Origin: Pseudodesulfovibrio sp. S3
Lineage (GTDB): Bacteria > Desulfobacterota > Desulfovibrionia > Desulfovibrionales > Desulfovibrionaceae
Assembly: GCF_004025585.1 (NCBI RefSeq)
Contig: NZ_QTZO01000009.1
Coordinates: forward strand, 55,542 to 119,541
Direction: 5' to 3'
Length of the DNA: 64,000 nucleotides
Shown: piece by piece, positions 16,013 through 23,194 of the stretch
How positions within the stretch are numbered: position 1 is the stretch's first letter
Layout: every line of letters begins with the position of its first letter
Program-made: the position numbers and the translations under genes
Notes under the pieces: generated by a model
What the model was told of the DNA's origin: nothing
Database searches by the model: none
What the model saw: only the letters and a program-made list of their open reading frames with translations

Positions 16013-16891
16013 TTAATTGCAGGTATCCAGCAGGGCCAGAATTCCGGCCCAGGACTGTTTCAATGAATCCGTCATTGGGTTGTCTTGAAATTCCGTGATC
16101 ACCTTGCCTTTCAGCATGGCGTCCACCACGGATTTGTCATGGGGGAATCGTCCGGCCAGGGCGTGACCCCGGCTTGTGCACCAAGCTTCGATCTGATCGG
16201 TCATGTCCGGGTTGATGTCCCATTTGTTGATCAGCACGGTGACCTTTGTCCGAAAGCCGTCGCACAACTCGGCCACGCGTTTGAGGTCGTGCAGGCCTGA
16301 CGGGGTGGGTTCGGTGACCACCACGGCCAGATCGGTCCCGGCCATGGAGCTGATCACAGGGCAGCCGATGCCGGGCGCTCCGTCGCAGAGCACCAGGTCC
16401 AGTCCCTGTTCTTCGGCCATGGTTCGTGCTGTCTGCTTGAGCAGGGTGACCAGCCGACCGGAATTTTCCTCGCCCGGAAAGAGCTGGGCGTGGACCATGG
16501 GACCGAAACGGGTCTGGGAAACATACCACTGGCCGCAGTGTTTTTCCGGGAAGTCGATGGCCTGTTCCGGGCACAGGGTCACGCAGACTTTGCATCCTTC
16601 GCAGGCGAAGGGGTTTACCTTGAATCCGTCTTCGCCCTCGGTGATGGCGTCGAAACGGCACAAGGTGGCGCATTGGCCGCAGTTGATGCATTTTTCCTGG
16701 TCAATGATCGCCTCAAAGCCGGACCAGAATTGCTTTTCCGAGTCAATTTGCGGGTTCAGGAGCAGATGCAGGTCCGGGGCGTCCACGTCCAGATCGCAGA
16801 GAATGGCGTTATCTGCCAAGTGCGCGAACGCCCCGGCCACGGAAGTCTTGCCTGCGCCGCCCTTGCCGCTGATGATGACGATCTCACGCAT
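16013..16891 (-). CDS. MinD-superfamily P-loop ATPase with inserted 2[4Fe-4S] ferredoxin domain (second)
   Basis: This 292-aa ATPase has the deviant Walker A SGKGGAGKTS, a Walker-B-like CDLDVDAPDL, and the inserted ferredoxin domain at about 60-115 with CINCGQCATLCRF and CEGCKVCVTLCPE. A late LVLCDGAPGIGCP segment and VVTEPTPSGLHDLKR match the family. Such proteins occur in pairs in anaerobes and in Desulfovibrio form a complex with ORP. It overlaps the upstream ATPase gene by 8 bp. The likely role is ATP-driven assembly or transfer of a metal cluster, by analogy with NifH/Mrp; this is inferred. Confidence 0.9.
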   Translation of the reverse strand: MREIVIISGKGGAGKTSVAGAFAHLADNAILCDLDVDAPDLHLLLNPQIDSEKQFWSGFEAIIDQEKCINCGQCATLCRFDAITEGEDGFKVNPFACEGCKVCVTLCPEQAIDFPEKHCGQWYVSQTRFGPMVHAQLFPGEENSGRLVTLLKQTARTMAEEQGLDLVLCDGAPGIGCPVISSMAGTDLAVVVTEPTPSGLHDLKRVAELCDGFRTKVTVLINKWDINPDMTDQIEAWCTSRGHALAGRFPHDKSVVDAMLKGKVITEFQDNPMTDSLKQSWAGILALLDTCN

Positions 16892-17747
16892 GGCGCACCT
16901 CGCCTTTTGCGGCCGCTTTCATGTTGCGTCGCAGGTCGATGAAGGTCTCTTCCAATCCCTTGAGCAGCAGGGAGATGATTTCGCCCCTGGAATAGGCTTC
17001 GGCAATATCCCGCGAGTAGGGAATCTCAGCCCATATGGGGATGTCGTGCTCCTGACAGAACTCCTTGACCGCATTGTTGCCCAGAGTCGCCCTGTTGATC
17101 ACGGCGCCCATGGGTTTTCCGAACGGTTTGAAGGCTTCCCAGGCAAGCTTGAAGTCGTGGAAGCCGAACGGGGTCGGTTCCGTGACCAGGACAATGCAAT
17201 CCGCGTCCGTGACCGCCGCTATGGCCGGACAACTCACGCCGGGCGGCGCGTCGATGAGGATGTCGCCGCGTGTGCCGAGGTCCGGGAACAGTGTGCGAAT
17301 CTGGCGCATGAGCGGCGGGCTCATGGCCTCGCCCACGCGGAGCCGTCCCATGATGAACTCATGGCTCCCGGCCGTGCCCCGGCATATCTCGCCCAGCTCT
17401 CGTTTGCCCGGAGAAAGCGCTCCTTCGGGGCAGACTTCGAGGCAGCCGCCGCATCCGTGGCACATTTCCGGGAACACGAGCAGGGTGTCGGCCATGATCG
17501 TGATCGCCTTGAACTGGCAGATATCCACGCAGGCCCGGCACCTGGTGCATTTGGATTCGTCCGCTTCAGGCACTTCGATATACGCCTTGCTGATGTCGGT
17601 CAGGTCCGGCTGGAGAAAGAGGTGCAGGTTGGGTTCCTCCACGTCAAGGTCCACCAGGGCCACGGGGGTATCCCATAAGGCGGCCAGCGAGGAAGACACT
17701 GTGGTCTTCCCCGTTCCGCCCTTGCCACTGGCTACGGCGTATATCAT
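16884..17747 (-). CDS. MinD-superfamily P-loop ATPase with inserted 2[4Fe-4S] ferredoxin domain (first)
   Basis: This is a 287-aa paralogue of the downstream ATPase: Walker A SGKGGTGKTT, VDLDVEEPNLHLF, ferredoxin-like clusters CTRCRACVDICQF and CHGCGGCLEVCPE, and the late LIDAPPGVSCPAI and LVTEPTPFGFHDFK. It starts 4 bp inside the DUF134-NifX gene and overlaps the second ATPase by 8 bp, so the three proteins are translationally coupled. The pair probably forms a heterodimer; this is inferred from the conserved pairing in Desulfovibrio ORP loci. Confidence 0.9.
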   Translation of the reverse strand: MIYAVASGKGGTGKTTVSSSLAALWDTPVALVDLDVEEPNLHLFLQPDLTDISKAYIEVPEADESKCTRCRACVDICQFKAITIMADTLLVFPEMCHGCGGCLEVCPEGALSPGKRELGEICRGTAGSHEFIMGRLRVGEAMSPPLMRQIRTLFPDLGTRGDILIDAPPGVSCPAIAAVTDADCIVLVTEPTPFGFHDFKLAWEAFKPFGKPMGAVINRATLGNNAVKEFCQEHDIPIWAEIPYSRDIAEAYSRGEIISLLLKGLEETFIDLRRNMKAAAKGEVRHA

Positions 17748-18697
17748 TTGTTGCCTCCGGACTGGGCATTGGGGTTGTCGGCCATGGGCACGTTTCCGGC
17801 CTTGAATTTTTCCACGGCTTCACGGACGGTCAGGTTGTCCACATCCTGTCCGATTCCGATGCCGGCGGCCTGCAGGGCGGAGAAGGCCTTGGGACCGACA
17901 TAGCCGGTCAAAACCACCTTGGCTCCAGCATTTGCCACGTTTTCCGCGGCCTGAATTCCGGCGCTCTGGGCCATGGCCTGAGAGCCGCCGTTGTCGACGT
18001 ATTGCACGACTTCCATGGTTTCCGGGTCCACTATGGCAAAGCCTCCGCACCTACCGAAACGGGGGTCGACGCGGTCGTCCAGAGTGGGGCCTTCGGCAGT
18101 AACGGCAATCTTGTTCACGGCAGTATCCTTGAATTTTGCGGTTGTGGAGCCTTGGTTTCCAGCTCCTGTTCCCTGGCCCTGGCCACCCATTCCGCGTCCC
18201 TGGCCCATTCCTTGACCCTGGCCGCCCATTCGACGTCCCTGGCCCATTCCCTGGCCCTGACCGCCCATTCGGCGTCCCTGGCCACCCATGCACCGTCCGC
18301 CGCCTCCGGCGCCCGGTCCAGTTCCATTTTTCCCTGGCATGATATTTTCTCCATGGTTTGCGGACGGATCGTCCGGCATTGTTGCAGGGCATTCCCATGC
18401 CTTGTCGGCAAGGGTGTAGTGGCCGCCTTCGATCCGAATGGCGTGGCCACCGGTCAATGCGGTAGCAACGACCAGCCGGGCCTTGCCAAGCACCCTGCCA
18501 AAGGTCGCACGGGACACACCCATGACTTTGGCCCCCTCTTCCTGGGAAAGCCCTTGGGCATCGGCTAGGCGAATCGCCTCAAGTTCTTCGAAGGTCAAAG
18601 TGGCGTTTTGCAGTTCGAGCATGGGAATCCCTTGTGGCTTGTAATACGTCACATCGGGTTCCTGCTGCACCATCCGTCTTTTTTTCCGTCTTCCCAT
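17744..18697 (-). CDS. DUF134 DNA-binding domain fused to NifX-type domain
   Basis: This 317-aa fusion begins with a DUF134 domain (about 1-105): MGRRKKRRM, FEELEAIRLADAQGLSQEEGA and VSRATFGRVLGKAR, the last being an HTH of sigma-region-4 type. A Gly/Met/Gln-rich linker (about 125-180) contains a 13-residue repeat (RRMGGQGQGMGQG). The C-terminal NifX-like domain (about 190-310) carries DDRVDPRFGRCGGFAIVD and KVVLTGYVGPKAF. DNA binding and metal-cluster binding in one chain suggest a sensor-regulator of its own operon. It is the first gene, downstream of a promoter next to a perfect palindrome. Confidence 0.88.
   Translation of the reverse strand: MGRRKKRRMVQQEPDVTYYKPQGIPMLELQNATLTFEELEAIRLADAQGLSQEEGAKVMGVSRATFGRVLGKARLVVATALTGGHAIRIEGGHYTLADKAWECPATMPDDPSANHGENIMPGKNGTGPGAGGGGRCMGGQGRRMGGQGQGMGQGRRMGGQGQGMGQGRGMGGQGQGTGAGNQGSTTAKFKDTAVNKIAVTAEGPTLDDRVDPRFGRCGGFAIVDPETMEVVQYVDNGGSQAMAQSAGIQAAENVANAGAKVVLTGYVGPKAFSALQAAGIGIGQDVDNLTVREAVEKFKAGNVPMADNPNAQSGGNK
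18189..18287. repeat. 39-bp tandem repeat encoding Gly-rich linker
   Basis: Two complete 39-bp units (18189-18227, 18228-18266) and half a third encode the 13-residue linker repeat of the DUF134-NifX fusion. The copies differ by a few bases, so the tract is not recently expanded, but it is a likely site of length variation between strains. Confidence 0.8.
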
Positions 18698-18729
18698 GGT
18701 CCCTCGCTGATATGAACATTTCGTCAGAT

Positions 18730-18757
18730 GAAAATACGCTCATGCATGGTGCCGTCA
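18730..18757 (-). promoter_or_regulatory. Sigma-70-like promoter of the ORP-type operon
   Basis: TTGACG (18752-18757) and TATTTT (18730-18735) on the minus strand are separated by 16 bp and lie about 35 bp before the DUF134-NifX start codon. No sigma-54 box was found here, unlike the published D. vulgaris orp operons. Confidence 0.55.
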
Positions 18758-18763
18758 AGTAAA

Positions 18764-18777
18764 ATGAGCATATGCTC
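18764..18777. promoter_or_regulatory. Perfect palindrome TGAGCATATGCTCA beside the -35
   Basis: This 14-bp perfect palindrome ends 6 bp upstream of the -35 element of the ORP-type operon. A partial repeat of the half-site (GCATGAGC) lies within the promoter spacer. Autoregulation by the DUF134 domain encoded first in the operon is the simplest reading. Confidence 0.6.
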
Positions 18778-18867
18778 ACAAAAAAAAGTTGGAAAAGGTG
18801 TCGAACGGGGAGTGGCTAACTAGGAATGAGATTGACTTTAATATCTTGAAGACGTTATGAAATATGC

Positions 18868-19632
18868 GTGAGAAATATCATTCGTGTTAATTGGGTTCTG
18901 ATTCTTCTTTGCTGTTTTTTGTCTTTCCAGGCTCAGGCAGACACAGGGGCAGAGGACACTATTTCCGAAGTGGTCTCTGCCGGGCCGTTCTGGGACACTT
19001 TCACCAATCGGGATGGGACCGGCCTGTACCATGAGGTGCTCGATGCCGTGTTCGCCTTGTATAACGTGAGGGTGCGCCATGATTATGTCCCTTCCGACAG
19101 GGCCGATGAGCTGGTCCGGCTCGGTTGGGCGGACATGATGATCTGCGACGACAAGGCTATGGAGCCATTGCGTTTGGCTCGCTATCCCCTCTATGTGAAT
19201 GATTACTATGTGTTTTTCGACAAGGCTCGTATTGGTCCCTGGCAGGGCCCCGAGAGTCTGAGGGGTATGGAGGTGGTGGCCCAGAAGGGGTTTTATCATA
19301 CCTGGGACTTTCCGGTGCCGGTCCGCATCCGGGAGATGTCCTCCGGTCTGAAGTGCCTGGAGATGGTTCTTCTTGGTCGTTCGGATTTTTACGTGGACGA
19401 CATGTCCTTCATTCAGCAATCCATAGCCGAAGGGCCGAGATTTGATAGGAAGCTGTTTGATTTCCGCAAGGCTGGCAACCGTTCCTATCATCCCATGTTT
19501 AGCTCCTCCCCGCGCAGCAGTGTCGTCATGAAGATGTACGACGACGGGATGCGTACCCTGCATGAGAACGGCAAGCTCAGGCCCATCTATGAGAAGAGGG
19601 GCCACAGCTACCCGAATTTCGACGATTATTAA
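18868..19632 (+). CDS. Periplasmic solute-binding protein-like (SBP_bac_3)
   Basis: This 254-aa protein has a signal peptide (VNWVLILLCCFLSFQAQA, cleavage expected after QAQA) and the fold pattern of family-3 amino-acid-type binding proteins: LYHEVLDAVFALYNVRVRHDYVPSDRADELVRLG shortened to motif DRADELVRLG, WADMMICDD, then EVVAQKGFYHTW and a final IYEKRGHSYP. There are no permease or ATPase genes beside it, so it may act as a stand-alone sensor or orphan binding protein. The start is GTG 18868; the nearby ATG is out of frame. Confidence 0.72.
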   Translation: MRNIIRVNWVLILLCCFLSFQAQADTGAEDTISEVVSAGPFWDTFTNRDGTGLYHEVLDAVFALYNVRVRHDYVPSDRADELVRLGWADMMICDDKAMEPLRLARYPLYVNDYYVFFDKARIGPWQGPESLRGMEVVAQKGFYHTWDFPVPVRIREMSSGLKCLEMVLLGRSDFYVDDMSFIQQSIAEGPRFDRKLFDFRKAGNRSYHPMFSSSPRSSVVMKMYDDGMRTLHENGKLRPIYEKRGHSYPNFDDY

Positions 19633-19673
19633 TTCCGTCCGGTGGCCGTGGACAAGCGACTCAAGCGGGTGTA

Positions 19674-20129
19674 ATGACCTTGTCCATGCGCACGAAGGCA
19701 GACAGGCTCCGCCACACCATTTGTTTCGAGGTTTTCGGCCTTGTCACCTGCACGCCATTGGCTTCCTGGTGGCTTGACCGCGATCTGATGCGCGTCGGGG
19801 TCATGTCCATCATCATTTCCCTGACCGCCATGGTGTGCAACTACATCTTCAACCTCGCCTTTGATCATCTGTTGGTGAAGATGGGCCGTTTGGTGCATGT
19901 GCGTCCGCCCTGGCTTCGCGTTGTGCATGCCTTTTCCTTCGAAGCCAGCCTGATTATCGTGACAACGCCTTTTGTGGCCTGGTGGTTGGACATTTCCCTT
20001 TGGGCCGCTTTTGTTGCCGACATCGGAATTGCCTTGTTCTATTTGGTGTATGCCTATCTTTTCAACTGGGCCTATGATGTGGTCTGGCCCATGCCCCATG
20101 CGATTGCACCGGTAAAGGTGAAGGAATAG
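19674..20129 (+). CDS. PACE-family multidrug efflux protein
   Basis: This 151-aa protein with four hydrophobic segments is built as two tandem bacterial transmembrane pairs. Each half begins with the PACE signature: RLRHTICFEVFG and RVVHAFSFEASL (R..H...FE). The family exports chlorhexidine, acriflavine and polyamine-like cations by proton antiport. It is followed after 4 bp by a LysE/RhtB-type exporter gene, so the two are probably cotranscribed. ATG 19674 is used; ATG 19686 is an alternative. Confidence 0.87.
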   Translation: MTLSMRTKADRLRHTICFEVFGLVTCTPLASWWLDRDLMRVGVMSIIISLTAMVCNYIFNLAFDHLLVKMGRLVHVRPPWLRVVHAFSFEASLIIVTTPFVAWWLDISLWAAFVADIGIALFYLVYAYLFNWAYDVVWPMPHAIAPVKVKE

Positions 20130-20133
20130 CCTC

Positions 20134-20772
20134 ATGTTCGGTACACATGATTTCGTTTTGTTCGTGTTTTCGGCTCTGCTCCTGAACATCACGCCGGGAC
20201 AGGACGTGTTCTACATCGTCAGTCGGGGGTCGTCCCTGGGGTGGAAGATGGGCGCTGTGGCCGCGTTGGGCGTGGGGGCAGGGTGTTTCGTGCACGTCTT
20301 TGCCGCCGCCGTCGGCCTGTCCGCCATTCTTGCCACTTCGGCCATGGCCTTTACCGTGGTCAAGTTTGCGGGTGCGGGCTATCTGATCTGGGTCGGGCTG
20401 TCCATGTGGCGGCGCAACGGCAACGGCCAGGATGCTGCGGACAAAAACTATTTCAAGATGTCCAGGCGCAAGGTGTTTTCACAGGGGTTTCTGACCAACG
20501 CCCTCAATCCCAAGGTGGCCTTGTTTTTCATGGCTTTTCTGCCCCAGTTCGTGTCGACGGATGCGGCGAACAAGCCTCTGGCCTTTTTGTGCCTGGGGGT
20601 TGTTTTCACTGTCAACGGCACCCTGGTCAATCTCGGGTATGCCTGGTTCGCGGCCAAGGCTTCCGCCGTTTTCGGCGGCGGCGGGAAGTACGGATCGTGG
20701 ATAAAGCGGGCCGCAGGCACCCTGTTTGTATGCCTGGGTATCCGTCTGGCCTTTGCAGACCCGTTAAGTTAG
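20134..20772 (+). CDS. LysE/RhtB-family amino-acid exporter
   Basis: This 212-aa inner-membrane protein has about six hydrophobic segments and RhtB/LysE family features: LLNITPGQDVFYIVSRGSSLGWKMG (short form NITPGQD), GAGYLIWVGLSMWR and QGFLTNALNPKVALFFMAFLPQF. It is expected to export an amino acid or derivative. The upstream PACE gene and the convergent MarR regulator suggest a small efflux locus. The ribosome-binding site is AAGGAA before ATG 20134. Confidence 0.9.
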   Translation: MFGTHDFVLFVFSALLLNITPGQDVFYIVSRGSSLGWKMGAVAALGVGAGCFVHVFAAAVGLSAILATSAMAFTVVKFAGAGYLIWVGLSMWRRNGNGQDAADKNYFKMSRRKVFSQGFLTNALNPKVALFFMAFLPQFVSTDAANKPLAFLCLGVVFTVNGTLVNLGYAWFAAKASAVFGGGGKYGSWIKRAAGTLFVCLGIRLAFADPLS

Positions 20773-20789
20773 CCGATCCTCCCAAGTCG

Positions 20790-21272
20790 TTATTCCGACC
20801 CTTCCGACAACCGGTTGATCAGGCCGCGCATCATGCCCACGCCGATGCGCAGGTTGGACGGAGGTAGCTCCGTGCTCAGGGCCTCAAGCCAGTCCCCCTG
20901 TCGGGCTGCCATTTCCTTGAGCATGGTCTCCCCCTTTTCCGTCAGGCCCGCCAGATCGGCCCGTTTATGATCCGGGTTTCCGGAAAAAACCACGAATCCG
21001 TCCGCCTCCAGACAACGGGTCGTTCGCTGCACGCTCTGACGGGCCAGGCCCAGGCGGCGGGCAACCGAGGATACGGTCAGGGCCTTGTCGCGGAAGGCGG
21101 CGAGCACCCGCCAACGTGCAGATGTCAGCCCGAATTCGGCGGCCAGGTTCTCGGATGCACGGAGCAGCTCCCGGTGCAGGCGGAACGTCTCGGCAATGAA
21201 CCGGGCCGTTTCTTCTCCGGCCTCCGAACGATGGGCAGGGCTTCGGCCCAGAGGTGTCTGTTTTCCGTTCAT
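20790..21272 (-). CDS. MarR-family transcriptional regulator
   Basis: This 160-aa winged-HTH regulator has FGLTSARWRVLAAF, LTVSSVARRLGLARQSVQRTTRCLEADGF (trimmed: RRLGLARQSVQRTTRCLE), and the wing FSGNPDHKRADLAGLTEKGE. The start is ATG 21272; the frame is open much farther upstream, but that part is intergenic and lacks MarR character. It lies convergent to the LysE-type exporter. Its promoter overlaps a TGACA/TGTCA inverted repeat, as expected for autorepression. It may also control the exporters, whose own upstream region shows no obvious copy of that site. Confidence 0.88.
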   Translation of the reverse strand: MNGKQTPLGRSPAHRSEAGEETARFIAETFRLHRELLRASENLAAEFGLTSARWRVLAAFRDKALTVSSVARRLGLARQSVQRTTRCLEADGFVVFSGNPDHKRADLAGLTEKGETMLKEMAARQGDWLEALSTELPPSNLRIGVGMMRGLINRLSEGSE

Positions 21273-21278
21273 GTAAGC

Positions 21279-21307
21279 ACTATGACAGAATGACAATATA
21301 CTGTCAA
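21279..21307 (-). promoter_or_regulatory. MarR gene promoter with overlapping inverted repeat
   Basis: On the minus strand TTGACA (21302-21307) and CATAGT (21279-21284) are spaced 17 bp. The inverted repeat TGACA-N6-TGTCA (21291-21306) covers the -35 and half the spacer, and another TGACA is at 21284-21288. A product starting just before ATG 21272 would be almost leaderless. Confidence 0.6.
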
Positions 21308-21553
21308 AATTGACGCAAAGAAAGGTTGGAGAAAGAAGATATCTTGCAGGCGTGCACCTCCTCCGGGGCGGTATCAGCCCATGGGTAACGGCAGTGCTTT
21401 TTTTTGTGAGGGCCGAGGCCGGGTTTTTCCAATGCCGTGTCGTAGCTGGATCATCGGGAGGCCGAATGTGTTGATCAATGCAGCCCGAGCCTGTAAAAGT
21501 AGGATGATCATGGCCCTGGCGCATGGGGGCGTAGCTGATAAATAAGGAATCAT

Positions 21554-23194
21554 ATGGCTGAAACCGCGAATATGACCAGGGAAGAGCTTGTTGCCGAGGT
21601 GGAGCGACTGCGTGCGCAATTGGGATCGTGCGGTGAGCAGGTGCTGGAAAAGGTTGAGTGTCATGCCAGGGTCAAGTCCGAAATCGAACAGTTGCACGAG
21701 GCCGGGGAGACCGTTGGTTTGGCCAATCTGATCGTGGAGAATTCCCCGGCGGTGCTGTTCCGCAGGTTGGCCGACGACACGCGCAAGCTGGTCTATGTCT
21801 CTGAAAATCTCAGCCAGTGGGGCTATTCAGCAACGGATTTCCTGTCCGGGAAAGCTGCCTTTGAGAACATACTCTGCCCAGAAGACAAGGACCGGCTTTC
21901 CCTTGAAATCCAGAAGTACCAGGATCAAAATGTTGAAGAATATGCTCAGGAGTACCGGATTGTCGCTGCGGATGGAGAGATTCGCTGGGTGTCGGATGAG
22001 ACTTCCGTGGTCCGGGATGAACAGGGACATCGCCTCTTCAATCAGGGGGTGCTGTTGGACATCACCAGTCGCAAACTGGCCGCAGAGGCCCTGGCCGCGA
22101 GCGAGTACAAATTCCGAAAGACCATAGAGGGTGCGGCTGAAGGGTATTTGCTCATGGACGAGAATCTCGTCATCAAGGAGGTCAACGACGCCTACTGCCG
22201 CATGCTCGGATATGAACGCCAGGACCTTTTGGGCCGCCGTCCTCACGATTTTGCCACCCTGGAATACCAGCGATTCCTTGAATCCAATTCCGAGCGCTTC
22301 CGCACCCAGGTGCACCGGCGTTTCGAGGGAAGCATGGTTCATAAGGGCGGACATGTGGTGCCGGTGCTGATCAACGCCAACACGTTGCAGGACGAGGGCG
22401 GGAATTTTCTCGGAAACGTGGCCTTTGTCGCCGATCTGACCGAGCAGAAAAAAGCAATGGATCTGGCGGGTGAGGTGCAGAAAAGCCTGTTGCCTCGCAA
22501 AGATCCCAAGGTTCAGGGGTTGGACGTGGCCGGTTCGTCCGTGGCCAGTGAAGTCGCTGGCGGCGATTATTTCGACTATCTCGAGGATGTGGACGCGGCG
22601 TATCCGGCGCTTTCCGTGGCGGTCGGGGATATCTCCGGCCACGGTGTGGACGCGGCCTTGCTCATGACCACTGCGCGGGGTTTTTTGCGCATGAGGGCGG
22701 GTCAACCCGGAAGCCCCGGTCAGATCATCACGGAAATGAATCGCCATTTGGCCGATGACCTCTACGGTTCCGGCAGGTTCATGACCCTGTTCTATGTGCG
22801 GCTTGACTCCAAAGAAGCCAAGGCCCAGTGGGTTCGGGCGGGGCATGACCCGGCAGTGATCTACTGCCCGGTTCTCGACGTCTTCACCGAGTTGGGGACC
22901 GAAGCCGGACTGCCGCTTGGGGTGATCAGGGAAACCCGCTATTTCGATGAGACCGGCGAGCTCAAGCCCGGCCAGATCATCGCGGTGGGAACCGACGGCA
23001 TTTGGGAGGCCAGAAACCGGGAGGGGGTGATGTTCGGCAAGGCGCGGTACAAGGAGATTTTGAGGAAACACGCGGACGGCACTGCCAGGGAGATCCTGAA
23101 TGCGGTTTTTGATGCGGTTCACAGGTATACCGGCGGGTCCAAACCCGATGACGACATCACCCTGGTGATCATCAAATACGGTCCGGAAGTGTGA
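21554..23194 (+). CDS. PAS-PAS-PP2C (RsbU/SpoIIE-type) phosphatase
   Basis: This 546-aa soluble signalling protein has a coiled-coil start (about 5-50), two PAS/PAC units (about 55-180 and 185-310; second with GYLLMDENLVIKEVNDAYCRMLG), then a SpoIIE-type PP2C phosphatase domain (about 315-540). Metal ligands are in GGDYFDYLED, VGDISGHGVDAALLM and DDDITLVI. Such enzymes dephosphorylate anti-sigma antagonists or similar proteins. The stop overlaps the start of the following lytic-transglycosylase gene (TGATG), so the two products are coupled in expression. Confidence 0.9.
   Translation: MAETANMTREELVAEVERLRAQLGSCGEQVLEKVECHARVKSEIEQLHEAGETVGLANLIVENSPAVLFRRLADDTRKLVYVSENLSQWGYSATDFLSGKAAFENILCPEDKDRLSLEIQKYQDQNVEEYAQEYRIVAADGEIRWVSDETSVVRDEQGHRLFNQGVLLDITSRKLAAEALAASEYKFRKTIEGAAEGYLLMDENLVIKEVNDAYCRMLGYERQDLLGRRPHDFATLEYQRFLESNSERFRTQVHRRFEGSMVHKGGHVVPVLINANTLQDEGGNFLGNVAFVADLTEQKKAMDLAGEVQKSLLPRKDPKVQGLDVAGSSVASEVAGGDYFDYLEDVDAAYPALSVAVGDISGHGVDAALLMTTARGFLRMRAGQPGSPGQIITEMNRHLADDLYGSGRFMTLFYVRLDSKEAKAQWVRAGHDPAVIYCPVLDVFTELGTEAGLPLGVIRETRYFDETGELKPGQIIAVGTDGIWEARNREGVMFGKARYKEILRKHADGTAREILNAVFDAVHRYTGGSKPDDDITLVIIKYGPEV

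Noticed and set aside
18171..18300. A CRISPR-like repeat
   Set aside because: The 39-bp repeats are direct, adjacent without spacers, and in frame with the Gly-rich linker of the DUF134-NifX protein.
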